Source: Paraphysoderma sedebokerense (taxonomy: Eukaryota > Blastocladiomycota > Physodermatomycetes > Physodermatales > Physodermataceae). Taken from it: a stretch of 64,000 nucleotides of DNA. This document shows positions 12,571 through 23,321 of the stretch, one piece after another; within the stretch, counting starts at the first letter, position 1, and every line of letters begins with the position of its first letter. Below the pieces are notes generated by a model. The model made no database searches and was not told the origin of the DNA. It was given only the letters and a program-made list of their open reading frames with translations. The translations under genes were made by a program, and so were the position numbers. The stretch covers positions 62,001 through 126,000 of the forward strand of contig JAHLJZ010000041.1 in the NCBI GenBank assembly GCA_025602915.1, read 5' to 3'.

Positions 12571-14643
12571 TCACAATTCATCATCGGATACATGCATCAT
12601 TTCGGAAGTTTGATTTGCATTTCTCCTTCGATCATTCGACGTCGTAACTCTGCTGAACCCTTCGACCGCATCATCTCGATGTTGGGTGTCAGCAGTTGTT
12701 GGGTTCAGATGAGTGTTTGAAGTTTTCATTAATGAACCAAACATGTCACCCCACATGACTATTTTCGCCCTCTCGTTCTTGGGTAACCCAGTCAACTCTT
12801 TTTGAAGTCGTTCCTCGTGGTTGGTTAACATTGCGTTTTCTTGTTCCTTGAATAACGTTTTTTTGTACGGGGAATGAGAGTGCGGGTTACCTGAGTAAGA
12901 TTGCCAATCATTGCTATTGGAGTGACGGGAGGGTGAAGCGGAGAAGTTGGATGACGTCCGCACTGTGTCTTCGAATTCTTTGGGTAGTCGACGTAGGGAA
13001 GGGATAGTGTAGAGTGTGGAGAGGAGGGCAGAGTGGGTTTGCTGGAGATAATATAATGCTGTATTCGGTGAAGTAAATCCAGAGATGGTAGAGGCATGCA
13101 AAGGATGAGAAGAAGAAGACGCTGAAAAAGAAGAGAAAGTTGACCGATAAGGGTTATTGAGGATGACTGTTGGTGTACTGCCTACGATTTTCGTAATGTC
13201 TTGTGGCAAACCTAACGGTGACACTGAATCCAACGTTCCAGGAAGCAGAGTAGAACGACAAGAGGCGGAAGATACGTAGGAATGGTATGACGGATGCAAA
13301 GCTACCAAAGCTGCTTCAAACTGGGAATATTTGTCAACAATTTTAGCCCATGTGTGAGCGTCTATCCAAGCCGTTACTGCCTTTTCCCTATTTCCCTCAA
13401 TGTCATTATTTCCGGTCCGCACGGAATCACCCTTTTCAATCGGGAAGTCAGCTCGCGGAACTACCCTTTTCAGTCTTCGAATCTTAACTTCAATGACCAC
13501 CTTCACATCTGTGACAAAACGAGCCGTATCGATTCCGCCGGTTAGTTCTTTCACAAATTCTATTTGATATTCGTACAAATTGAAGCAAGATTCACAGATG
13601 GTGGGCTTTGGTTTCACTGAAGTTGAGGTTTTAGAGGGAGAGAAAAAGTTGGGCGAAGAGGGTACGAGCGGGAGGGACGAAGGGAAAAAGGGATGAGTCG
13701 TTGACGAAGGGTTATAGTGACACATAGAGCAGTATTTCTTTGAAATCTGTGATTTGTAGAATGTTTGACGGAGGAGGTCTGTTGTTGTTGGTGCTGCTGC
13801 AGTTTGAACAGATGTTTCGTTACTCTGGTTTGAAATCAACTCTGAACTGTTACATTGATTTGGATCGTGGTTATTGCTTGAAGACTGAATCGGCGAAGAA
13901 AACGGATTATGATCCATCGGTTTGATAGATGCAGATGCGATAGGAGCATACGATGAAGCTGCTGTAGAACTGAATGGTGAATTTGGTAAAGATGAAGAGG
14001 ATTTCAAGATATCCCGTGGTGCATTTTCGGGCATTGTAAAGGCAACTTTCGGTGCTTTCGATTCTTTCCCTGTGAATTGAGATCCATCAATATCCCCAAA
14101 CAATCGCCTCCTGCAACTTCGAACGCTTTTGGAAGGGGTATCAGTCAATTCGGTTGTAATTTCTGTATGACTTTTACGGGAAGATGACCGAGGGGTAATT
14201 TTAGTTGCATTTCCAGGAGTTTTGGAGGATTTAGACGACCGACGGAGTTCCAATGCTCCTGCATAAGGCGAAGTTCGGCATCTCTTGATTTTTCTTTCGT
14301 CGTCTTCGTAAACATCGTGGCTTTGGCTGCCAGGACTTTGAAAGAGTTTAGTCTTTCTATTGGATTTTGGTGTAACGGATCCAGGTCCACACATGGATTT
14401 CCTTTTCCTCGGAGTTCTGTTCTTTCGGGGTGTACATAATTTAATCTGTTTTTTCTTGATGAAACACTCAATATGATTGTTACATAGGTGGTACAGGAGG
14501 GAGCAGGTTCTTGAGAGGTTGAACAATGATTTTGGGTCAAGATTAGGGAGAATAGAAGAGATGAGGATTTCAGATGGTAGAGTATTGAGGGACGGTATTA
14601 GATGGTTGTTCCGGAGGGAGGAGAACGAGGAATCGGACGACAT
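12571..14643 (-). CDS. F-box protein with a CxxC...CxxC zinc-like pair
   Basis: A single open frame of 690 codons starts at the ATG at 14643. An F-box follows at residues of about 17-55 (LPSEILISSILPNL, then LFNLSRTCSLLYHLC), the Skp1-binding module of SCF ubiquitin ligases. A basic stretch of K/R-rich, nuclear-signal-like sequence comes next. The middle is a long Ser/Pro/Thr-rich low-complexity linker. Around residues 300-360 the pattern YCSMCHY ... ICESCFNLYEYQ gives two CxxC pairs that could bind zinc. The C-terminal half is predicted ordered only in patches (FVTDVKVVIEVKIRRLKRVV; KIVDKYSQFEAALVALHP). I cannot name the substrate-binding domain. Inferred role: SCF substrate receptor, probably nuclear. 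The gene is intronless, unlike most neighbours. Confidence 0.8.
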   Translation of the reverse strand: MSSDSSFSSLRNNHLIPSLNTLPSEILISSILPNLDPKSLFNLSRTCSLLYHLCNNHIECFIKKKQIKLCTPRKNRTPRKRKSMCGPGSVTPKSNRKTKLFQSPGSQSHDVYEDDERKIKRCRTSPYAGALELRRSSKSSKTPGNATKITPRSSSRKSHTEITTELTDTPSKSVRSCRRRLFGDIDGSQFTGKESKAPKVAFTMPENAPRDILKSSSSLPNSPFSSTAASSYAPIASASIKPMDHNPFSSPIQSSSNNHDPNQCNSSELISNQSNETSVQTAAAPTTTDLLRQTFYKSQISKKYCSMCHYNPSSTTHPFFPSSLPLVPSSPNFFSPSKTSTSVKPKPTICESCFNLYEYQIEFVKELTGGIDTARFVTDVKVVIEVKIRRLKRVVPRADFPIEKGDSVRTGNNDIEGNREKAVTAWIDAHTWAKIVDKYSQFEAALVALHPSYHSYVSSASCRSTLLPGTLDSVSPLGLPQDITKIVGSTPTVILNNPYRSTFSSFSASSSSHPLHASTISGFTSPNTALYYLQQTHSALLSTLYTIPSLRRLPKEFEDTVRTSSNFSASPSRHSNSNDWQSYSGNPHSHSPYKKTLFKEQENAMLTNHEERLQKELTGLPKNERAKIVMWGDMFGSLMKTSNTHLNPTTADTQHRDDAVEGFSRVTTSNDRRRNANQTSEMMHVSDDEL

Positions 14644-15728
14644 TGCGGAAACACACGGCAGGATTGGGAATTGATGTGGGTGGTGAATTGCAGAGCGGAT
14701 GTGTTAATAGGTTAGTTTAATGCTTTCTGAAAGTGAGTCCGAAAGATTTAGACGGCATATATTCAGGATAAATACAACAGATGCGATGATATCCACTTTG
14801 CAGAGTGCATTCCAAATATCAATTTTTGACCGCATACACAGCATACAGACAGGTCCGAAATGACGCCCAAAATTGTCTTGCTTGTTTCACTTCGCTACGC
14901 GTCCGTGCACTCCACTCCGACTCTGACTGCCTCTGCCTCACTTGGTGATTTCTGAACGATATCGGTGTAATCACTAATCGGTATTGTATTTATTGTTGTA
15001 GGTAAAAATTACAGTCAATTTAATGGGCTATTCGCTTCAAATCTTTCTATCATGTTAGTTTATCGTCACGAGGAATAATTATAAAATGAAACCTGATGCC
15101 AGGAAGAGGATCTCCGATCTAGCGTATGTCGTAGTTGTCAGACAATCGACTACTTAATGTACTTGATTTTCCAAATATTTTTTCTACATGATTCAAGGTT
15201 ACAAGCAAAAAGGCATCGACTTATCCGAATATTAGTTCAAACAATCTACACATTTCGCTTGTGAGAAATGTCAATGTTGATCGTTAGATGAACCCCTAAC
15301 AATTCTCTTGGCCATCAGATCCTGTTAGTAGTACATTTGATACCTAAATACGATTTCACTTGTCATAGTTTAAGATTAGAAATATCCAGGAATAAAGGCG
15401 CGCGTCCCATTTCTAGGACTATGGAATGAACACCTCTTTTCATGCAGTGCATTCACTGACCGTCTGAGGTAGCGGCTGTGAAGAGTTGAACTGATGCGGG
15501 TGCAGACTTCAATAAGTTACAACTGACTCACGCCTTTCCTGGGTATTATCTTTCTTGTTTCAATCAATGACATATTGGCGACTACCAGTCTACCAATATC
15601 CTCCACGTAGCAATAAAGACTACAATTCCCACGGTTAATTTGAGATTTTCCTTTGTTCAGAATCATCGTAGAAAAGAAGCCATAAGGCATACTAGCATCA
15701 GTCCTCACCTCTCGTTACAGTTTTTCAC
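14644..15728. other. Divergent intergenic region between the F-box gene and orphan 15729
   Basis: About 1.1 kb separates two genes transcribed away from each other, so it should hold both promoters. It is AT-rich with only short open frames. I found no repeat, RNA gene or recognisable control element. Confidence 0.5.
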
Positions 15729-16703
15729 ATGCTCGGAGATGACTGGACGCCTGCGAAATTCCAGCACCCTAGGCGCAATGGTACCTCCATGATTCATGAT
15801 CGGCCGGATCACTGCTATTCGGATCTTTACGATTTGATCAATACGGCAAGACTCTATACAAACTTTGTCCTTCCTCGTTGGTTCCCACCTGAAGTGCCTC
15901 TTCCTTTAACACACCACTATCTATGGTACATGTATCAAGAGGGCTTGGACCGTCATGGCAGGGAAATAGATAATCGCTCAGTAATGGAAAGAATAGAGTA
16001 TCTGCAAAGTGAGGAAGGATCCTATTACTCTCATCCTTTTTTAAATTTCCCAACCCTACATTATCAACGTCATCCGGAAGTGGCCAAAAATCTCAAAGAG
16101 TTGCAAAATCAACCTGACGAAGATGGGTTCCATACCGTTCAATCTAAGCGTCACCGTCGCAAACAGACTCCAGCACAAGACCAAATAAAACCGCATGATG
16201 CGACGAAAAAGGAGAATTACGATCGTATGTCCCGATTGCTTCGTGAATTTATATTGAAAAAGGTTCAACCAGACTCACCTCCGTCGAGTTGCTCGTCGCT
16301 TTCAGTTCAGACGACACCTGATTCCGATTCCCCGCCATCCCAGTCCGACTCGACTATTCAAGATCCCGATACAACTTTTCCCGAAATAAATTCTTCTATG
16401 ATCAGCTCTCAATTTAAAGAAGGAGGACAGTTCAAGTCCACCTCTGGTCCAATCTCTCAAGTCTCAGAGTCTATAGACTCGATGATCGCAGATGGTTTAG
16501 ACGACGATGGATTAGGAAATGTAAACTCTTATTCTTTACAAAATCTACAACCCGTTTCAGATCACGGCGTAAAAGTATCCGAATGTACCATCTCCCCTTG
16601 CTCTACACTAGAAAATCAAGACTCAGATTTACAATCAAAATACGAATCGTTGCTTGAACGTATTCGTCGTATTGAAGTTCAATTAGAATCCTTTAATATA
16701 TAA
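15729..16703 (+). CDS. Orphan protein, 324 aa, with C-terminal coiled coil
   Basis: A single-exon frame from the ATG at 15729 ends in TAA. I do not recognise the family. The N-terminal 110 residues look folded and rich in aromatic residues (RWFPPEVPLPLTHHYLWYM). They are followed by a DEDGFHTVQSKRHRRK segment, a short acidic-then-basic motif of a kind seen in RNA-associated proteins. A Ser/Asp/Gln-rich disordered stretch follows. The end (ESLLERIRRIEVQLE) is a short heptad-like coiled coil that could mediate oligomerisation. The gene faces away from the F-box gene. An unidentified 77-codon minus-strand frame ends 8 bases beyond its stop. Whether an upstream exon exists cannot be told. Confidence 0.65.
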   Translation: MLGDDWTPAKFQHPRRNGTSMIHDRPDHCYSDLYDLINTARLYTNFVLPRWFPPEVPLPLTHHYLWYMYQEGLDRHGREIDNRSVMERIEYLQSEEGSYYSHPFLNFPTLHYQRHPEVAKNLKELQNQPDEDGFHTVQSKRHRRKQTPAQDQIKPHDATKKENYDRMSRLLREFILKKVQPDSPPSSCSSLSVQTTPDSDSPPSQSDSTIQDPDTTFPEINSSMISSQFKEGGQFKSTSGPISQVSESIDSMIADGLDDDGLGNVNSYSLQNLQPVSDHGVKVSECTISPCSTLENQDSDLQSKYESLLERIRRIEVQLESFNI

Positions 16704-17249
16704 GATTGATTCAAAATGGTGTAGATTGTATACTTACAATACACTGTACAAATATATCTTGGTTGGGACGGGATGGTGGTAAAGAAGTGAAGACCACCGT
16801 TTGATTATGGGAATGAAAGGAACAATTTGAAATTTCAATTCTCAGGCAGTTGATTGAAAATATCATTGGATTGCCATACCCATTGACGAAAGAATCGCTC
16901 AATACATCGATAATTGCTTTTCGTTGTTCATTATCTAGTTTCATCAGTAGTGAAATGGTGCGTAACGCGATAGTGGGTGAAAAAGAGGAAGTATGTGAGA
17001 TGTTTGATGAGTGAGGTCATTGAGTACGTGATTCATAGAATGATATCGTTCAAGTTACTTCTTATATCGGATCTCCTTTGTAGGAATATTTCATCGTCGG
17101 TGTTTATATACGGGATCAAGCATTTGTTGGACAATGGTAATAGACTCGGACAGGGAGGAGTGAAATAAATACAGTTTTGATGGGATGTATTGACAAAATA
17201 CAGTATAATAATTTAAAACAATGACAGACAGCAGATTTTAAATCTTTCT
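16704..17249. other. Short spacer with one unassigned 77-codon frame
   Basis: The stretch holds a minus-strand frame from the ATG at 16944 to 16711 (begins MKLDNEQRKAIIDVLSDSF). A donor-like GTAAGT occurs before its end. It has no family I recognise and may be a chance frame or one exon of a small gene. The rest is AT-rich 3' sequence of the flanking genes. Confidence 0.35.
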
Positions 17250-18096
17250 CTACATAAAACAAGTACAAACTTGATCAGATATATCAAACATTGTTCGTCC
17301 ACTAGGATTTTTGGATTTGGCATCAGACTTTGAATTGACACCATCTGCTTTAAATTCAGATTTTAAGATTTCTTTGGTAATTTTTGCAGTTGAAAGCAAA
17401 TAGTTACTGAACATTTGTAATGTGAGCAATGGATATAAATATGAGACATAAGGGAAAACAGTGTTGAGAGTTGGAACAAGAGCAGATACAAGTCTTATAA
17501 TCCAGGCGGCGAAGCAGACTGCTAAAGAACCAGCTAGTTGAAGCCATTCTAATTTGTTTTCTCGGATAAGCCCGATGAGGGTGTCGCTCTGTCTATGTTC
17601 AAGAAGTTTGCGGATGAATAGAACTGAAAGTGTGACGTCCGCGGTGACCGAAGTAAAATTGTCGGTGAGGTAAATGGAAAGGTATCCGGGAATCAACGTG
17701 TTCAGGAATGTCATGATCGTTGCAATCATAATGGGTATGGTTAAAAGCGTCGCAAAAATGATTTTGACCATGTTTTTTGGCCGTTAAACTAAGATTGGAC
17801 GTGATTCGGAAGAGCGGTAAGATTCGTTCAATCAGAATGAGATAAAGACAATATTCGGAGGCAAAGAGGCCAATATGGGAAGTATACGCGAAGGCCCGAT
17901 TGTAACCTGACAAAAGCAGTGGTAAGAGACCCAAAAAATCGTAAACTAAAACGAAAACAGCTGAAGCCCTGACTGCACGAATAATGAGCTTGTTACGAAT
18001 TTGACCAAGATATGGGCTCGTTACGTTGGCAATTGCCGTTTTGAGAGCAAAACCGGCATAAAGACCTGAGGCTACTGATATTCCAATACTAGCCAT
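17250..18096 (-). CDS. Small seven-helix membrane protein, frame broken by one surplus base
   Basis: Two overlapping minus-strand frames together make a plausible protein of about 280 residues with seven hydrophobic segments. The first frame starts at the ATG at 18096 and carries helices 1-3 (for example FVLVYDFLGLLPLLLSG). It then drifts into nonsense after NLSLTAKK. The second frame carries helices 4-7 (for example IIFATLLTIPIMIATIM and LAGSLAVCFAAWIIRL). The switch is at a run of six A's on the coding strand (about 17774-17779), where one base too many separates the frames. No intron signal explains it, because an in-frame TAA lies between any acceptor and the second frame. It could be a sequencing error, a recent pseudogene or, less likely, two genes. 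The topology resembles a GPCR-like 7TM protein; the family is not identified. Confidence 0.55.
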
Positions 18097-19460
18097 TACT
18101 AAAGATTGTCAAAGGGAATGATCAGGTCATCAGTATAGGGAGAAGCTCTCTTTTAAGAAAAATGACTACATGTTAGATCTGAACTCGACGTATGCTCGCC
18201 TTCCCTAAAATTGCTGGCACTTTCGTTGTTCCTCGTTGTTTAACAGACACAAATTCTCAAACAGCTCTTCTAAATCTCAATAAACAACATCAGTAAAAAG
18301 AATGGCCCCTGAAAGCTTGGGCTAGTAACCGACAAACCTTTCTGATATGTTTTCACAATAGTCCAACACCCGGTAGCGGTGACATGTTGAGTGACAGAAA
18401 CAACATGCATGCTACACACATCTACATCACTTTAGAAGCCTGGACCTCCCCTGACCTCCCCTAAAATTGCTGTCACTTCATTTATTATGTTTCATTATCG
18501 TTATCTCTCGTTGTTTCATCCACAACAATTCTAAGATTTTCTATAGACTCTTCGAATTCTTTGAGATAAATAACTTCCATCAAAAAAAGGCCCCTGAAAC
18601 CCTGGAATAGTAACCAACATAGCCTTCTTAATTGGTTTCACGATACTCCAGCACCCGTGAGTGGTGAAATGTTAGGCCATAGACGACAGAACAACATACA
18701 TACAGTAACATCAGAGCCTGGACTTTCCCTGACATTCCTTATCCCTTCCTCGGTGCTCGACATAGGCGTTCGGCTGTATAGTGTCATATTCTGCGGAATC
18801 TGTGCGCTCTCGCCTCTCGGTTTCTTCCTGGCCAGGGAGAAATTGAGAATACTCCAAGCGTTTAAGAATTTTAGGTCCCCTGAGGTTAATACATCATTAT
18901 ATCATTATACAGGTTACTGGCCCAGGAGGAAAAAAAAATCATTTGAATGCTACAGAGTTGTAAGGTAACAACAAAATTCAAATTACGACATGAAGCTAGA
19001 GATTTTGCATTTATATTTTTACAGTTTTTATCCGCTACAACAACCCGTCGGAATTGACGACTTAATTCCACAACCGCTACAGTTTTAGATCCACGAGAGT
19101 GTACTGCTGACAGAAACAGGACTTAAACTTTACTTGTCATTTAAACCACTACGAACTTGATAGGGTTTATGCTCGCGTCGAAGGACAAAATATACATCCC
19201 TTGTGGCTTGTCCGAGTGTTAATTACAGATCAGTTGTTCACAGTTCAGGTTGATGACGAACCGTGTGTGCCAATTGCCAAGGGAATAATTGAAGTCTTTG
19301 ATGCAAAGAATAATTGTTTTAATAAGTCTTTTGTTTTTGAATTCTGGTTGCTTTAAAAATGAACCAAGTTACTGGGACATAACAATAACAGAAGACTGTG
19401 ATTTTTCTTATTATAATCATTTGCATCAAAAGATTCATACAAGATCCATTACGGTACGGG
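18097..19460. other. Gene-free stretch containing a degenerate tandem duplication
   Basis: This 1.36-kb interval contains no credible gene. Its main feature is the two-copy degenerate repeat at 18205-18733, listed separately. The remaining part, 18734-19460, is AT-rich with short meaningless frames. It must include the promoter of the 7TM-like gene on the left and the 3' UTR of the 327-aa orphan on the right. Confidence 0.55.
18205..18733. repeat. Degenerate two-copy tandem repeat, unit about 256-270 bp
   Basis: Copy 1 runs from about 18205 to 18455 and copy 2 from about 18461 to 18733. Both open with CTAAAATTGCTG, share CTCGTTGTTT and GGCCCCTGAAA followed by a TAGTAACC block, share a CA-rich CACCCG block, and close with GCCTGGAC[CT]T[CT]CC-like sequence. 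Divergence is considerable, with several small indels. No terminal inverted repeats, coding capacity or flanking target duplication could be seen, so this is a local segmental duplication or a non-autonomous element of unknown type. Confidence 0.7.
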
Positions 19461-20782
19461 TTACTCTGATTCCTCATCGCTAGATTCGCTACTAAAAGCA
19501 CAGCCACCGCAATCAATTTTCTCCAATATTGTATCTAAATCGTCCTCATCGAGTTCTTGTAACCCTTTTAACAAATCATGATACACTTTCCAAACTTCTA
19601 ATAAATTGAGTCTACCAGTGTCGACCCTTTTCCCGTAAGTCTCGACTAATATCTTGTTACACTCTCCCACGAATACATTAGAATGAGGTTCCAACTCCCC
19701 GCGACACTGTTGCCGCAATTTGGATAACCGTCTTGAAAGATATTTTTTGTCGTCGTTGTTGATGGGGATAAGCATTTGTTTGCCGCCGTGTCGTTCGGGG
19801 AAATGGTAGGTCTCGAAGGGGGTACAGCCGGTGGGGAGTAGGGATTTGGGTTGTCGTTTGAGGTAGCGGTTGTTGGCCATTTCGAGGGCTGCGTCGAGAC
19901 GGGATTGAAGGTAGGGTAAGAATACGAAGAGGAAGGTTTGGCTATGAATGGAAATTTGAATTAAAAAAAGTGAAAAGTGAGACCAGATGGAGAGAAAGTA
20001 TCGCGACGTAATAATAAAGGAAACGAGGAAATGAGTGGTTACCGTTCCAAATCATCGTTTGGATTATAATCTCTTATCACCTCCACATGACTTTTAATAT
20101 TATCGTATACACCATTCAAATCATTTTCTAACCTCCTCCACCAGTTATACCCTACCGCCGGGTTACGGATTGAACCGACATAAACGTGACTCTCGAATTC
20201 ACCGCACGAATCATTATCGTCATCGGCATCGTTATTGTCCCGTCTTTTGGTTAAATTGTCGAATAATTTTCGTTGCCATTTCGCGGCAGATTCATTCTGA
20301 TCTCCGCAGTTACTCATCGTGATTTGTGGGATACCTGTGAATTCAGAATTGTGATCACCCAAACCGATAATTCATAAATTAATAATTCATTCAACTCCAA
20401 ATTTCTAAGTCCAAAAAATTAATTTTAGAAAATGATGGGGTACCTTTTAATTTTATCACCGTCTCCAAATAATAAGTCGCAATCAGATCAGGACTGTCAT
20501 TCGTGACTCCGACGTTCAACCAATGCAGATATTTTGAATATAAATCCATTCCGCCATGAATGGCTAGTAATAGTAAGGTAAATCGAACCCAAAAACATAT
20601 AAGAAATACTTGTTAGTACGGTGAAAAAAACCACAGGAGGAGGTGAAGTAAAGTTTGAATGTTGTAGAAGTTGTTTTATATTTGATTTTACCTATCCCGT
20701 ATCGAAGAAACTTGTCGCACCCGTCAAAACAAAGGATATCGTTCGGACCCAAGGGTACCAACGGGCGGTCTTGGTTCTCCAT
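19461..20782 (-). CDS. Orphan protein, four exons, about 327 aa
   Basis: Exons at 20782-20692, 20563-20444, 20334-20043 and 19941-19461 join in phase with GT-AG introns and give 327 residues. The start chosen is the first ATG (MENQDRPLVPLGPNDILCF). The open frame continues upstream without an ATG, so a further 5' exon is possible. The spliced sequence reads smoothly across junctions (RYGIAIHGGMDLYSKYLHW), which supports the model. The N-terminal half looks alpha-helical and globular, then there is an acidic stretch (DNNDADDDNDS). The C-terminal half is helical with an acidic Ser/Glu tail (SSESSDEESE). I do not recognise the family and see no signal peptide or membrane segment. The gene diverges from the neighbouring dehydrogenase. 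Confidence 0.7.
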
Positions 20783-21656
20783 TTTTCGTACTTTTTCTAT
20801 TTCTATCTCTTTTTGAAGTAAATCCAACCGATCAAAAACAATGGAAAGGAAACCCCTTTTTGGGGATTTTTCCGAAAACGAGTGTAGACGAGTGAGGTGG
20901 TGGAAAGTAGAGGATTTTTGAAGGTGAGACTTGAGGATCGGTGGGATTGGGATAGACTGGGATGTTGTTTTTTCGGGGGCCTTGGTAGGCTACTAGGCTT
21001 TCCGCCTTGGTTCACACTTTCATGACTTTGAAAGGTCTTGGCGAAAAAAATCTGAAAACTGGGAAATGAAATTTTTTTACGCGTTTTCTATTCGGACTAT
21101 ATATATATAGTAGGTTTTGTTTAGATCTTTATTACATTATTTTGTTTAGCTGGATTGAATAGTTTCTGAATAGCTTGTACAGGTATGCATGGGTTGTCGA
21201 CTTATCAGTCGTGGTTTGGATTGACAGTGAGAATGAATGAAACTGGTTTGGACTTTGGAGAACTAGCGGTTCGTGGAGCAAGATTACAAGTACATCTATT
21301 CTGTATAGTCTGTGTTTGCTATACCTATTATACTCAATTTTTGAGTTTACATCCACGAACCGTGGGATGATCAGTGGTGGTTTGTGAGTGCGGATATGAG
21401 GGGTTTCGCTGGGTGTCACGTGGAAGACGGTTGCCGGAGTGTCGATCCGATCGATCCCAGTGGTGCAGCTGAGTGTGGATGACAATTTGAGGATTTGACA
21501 TTTGCAGGGAGTAATCAGTAAAGGAGGTGAGTGGATGCATTCCTTGGATAAGTCGATGCGTTTGTGACACTCGCTGACTGGATTATCCCAAAGGAGTTGA
21601 ACAGTTATTCACTCAATTTTCTCTATTTTCATACCCATCTGCCCGCTCCAATCTCC
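20783..21656. other. Divergent promoter region with an AT dinucleotide run
   Basis: The gap between the minus-strand orphan and the plus-strand dehydrogenase should contain both promoters. An AT dinucleotide run lies at 21098-21109 and may serve as a TATA-like or nucleosome-free element. A GTG codon at 21564 is in frame with the dehydrogenase but is not taken as its start. Confidence 0.45.
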
Positions 21657-22850
21657 ATGTCTGTCGCTATCGTCACAGGTGGTGGACGTGGACTCGGTTC
21701 CGCCCTCGTTTCCACACTTTTACAAAAAACCTCACTCAATGTCATCGCCACGGCTCGATCTCCCGACACCGCAACCACCCATTTAAATTCCTACTTACGA
21801 ACACAAAAGGTTTCTCCCCAATCCATCCAATCCCGACTTACCGTTCTTCCCTTGGATTTGTCGTCTCCGGGGAGTATCGTTGATGTATCCAAGGAAATCA
21901 GAAAACGGTATGGAGAAGGAAGCGTGAAACTGTTGGTGAATAATTCTGGGATGTTGGAACCAGAGAAAACGGTCAAAGGGTTGAGTTATGATCGGTTTTT
22001 GGAAACGGTTAAAGTGAATACGATTGGTCCCATCATGTTGGTTGGGGAATTGGTGAGAGAGAATTTGTTGAATGTTAAGAAAGGAAGTGGGGGTGGACAA
22101 GGTGGTGCTGGTGGGTGGAAAGACGATGTTGCGGCTGTGATTGCGAATATCTCTGCCAGAACGGGGAGTATCGGTGATAACCGATTGGGTAAATTTGGCT
22201 AGTTTTTTCTTCAGATCTTTGCTGGCTTTTCTGTTTGGAATTTGGTTCTGTTTTGTTTTATTGAATTTATGTTTCCCTGTGTATTTTGTGGCTCATTTTC
22301 TATTTCCATCATCTGTGGGTTCAACAATCAAACATAGGAGGCTGGTACTCGTACCGATGCTCGAAAGCAGGTTTGAATCAAGGGACCAAGACACTTGGAT
22401 TAGAGTTGGGGAGGAAGGGGATTGTGGTGGTCAGTTTACATCCTGGAACTGTGAAAACAGAGATGAGTGCCCCCTTTCAGGGCAACGTTCCCCCCGGTAA
22501 ATTATTTGAAAAAGAGAAATCGGCAGGGTATGTATAACTATTGTGTATTGTGTTTTTAGGTATTGAGAATGGAATGGCGGTGGAATTTCTTTTTTCTTTC
22601 GCCTGGGCTGGAGTTTGAGTTTCCACGCCGTTATCTTTTTGTGTTTTTTACATGACAATAGGCAAGTGATGGCAAAATAGATGGCGACTGACACTGCAGC
22701 ATTTTGCGGTATTTTTTTTCATTTTTCTTCATCTGGCCTGATCTGGCTCAATGATTTTAATTTAGGCACTTGTATGATGTGATATTGGGGCTAGGGGAGA
22801 AGGACAATGGCAAGTTTTACGATTACGCGGGCAAGGAGGTTGTGTGGTGA
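21657..22850 (+). CDS. Short-chain dehydrogenase/reductase (SDR), C-factor/sniffer-like
   Basis: Three exons (21657-22188, 22338-22527, 22766-22850) join in phase to give 268 residues. The N-terminal TGGGRGLG matches the Rossmann dinucleotide-binding glycine motif (TGxxxGxG). VNNSGML corresponds to the NNAG strand, a Ser lies in the ISARTGSIGDN segment, and YRCSK is the YxxxK catalytic pair. HPGTVKTEMSAPF is the PG motif typical of classical SDRs. The junction sequence GSIGDNRLGGWYSYRCSK is characteristic of the C-factor/sniffer-like carbonyl reductase subgroup. Probable role: soluble NAD(P)H-dependent carbonyl reductase; the substrate cannot be predicted. The start at ATG 21657 puts the glycine motif at the usual position near the N terminus. 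The two introns are about 150 and 240 nt, longer than most here. Confidence 0.88.
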
Positions 22851-23321
22851 TGTGTTTGAAGGAGGGATGTGTGGAGCAGTAGGTTGAGAGTGTGTTGGTT
22901 GAGAGTGTAATCAATGGAGAGTGCGAATGAATACATACATATAGAGTATACGTGGGAGTCTGACTTGTCAGCAGTGCAAGAGTCAGTGGAGAAGGTAGAT
23001 TGTGTCCCTGGGAGTGATGGAAAGTGGGAGATGGACAGCGTGAGAGTGTGACGCGAAGGGAACGAGCAGAGCGCAGACTGCAGAGGGAGTTTGCCGTTTG
23101 TTGATTGAGTTTTGCTTGTTGGCTGCTTGGTGTTTGGCGTCACTTTGTGTTTGCCGGTTGATTCATCAGTTGTGTGTTGCTTGCTGCCGGTTGCCTTTGC
23201 TTGGGTTGCATTCTGCCTACCACTGCTACTTGCTACACACTACATCCACTGCATACTACATCCACTGCCACCACTACTACCACCACCACCACTACATCCA
23301 CACTGCCTACCACCTCCCTAG
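22851..23321. other. TUP1 upstream region with CCA/ACC-rich leader
   Basis: This 470-base gap lies between the dehydrogenase stop and the TUP1 start. From about 23220 to 23320 the sequence is almost purely pyrimidine plus A, dominated by CAC/ACC/CCA triplets, and runs directly into the TUP1 ATG. It is probably the 5' UTR and core promoter. Frames read through this tract are low-complexity artefacts. Confidence 0.55.

Noticed and set aside
16977-17168. 63-codon plus-strand frame after orphan 15729
   Set aside because: It has no ATG start, no recognisable content, and an AT-rich composition.
17770-17785. Programmed -1 ribosomal frameshift at AAAAAAC in the 7TM-like gene
   Set aside because: The heptamer is not in the required phase relative to the upstream frame, and the shift needed is +1.
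18657-18968. 103-codon plus-strand open frame
   Set aside because: It starts inside the second copy of the degenerate repeat, ends in low-complexity sequence, and encodes nothing family-like.
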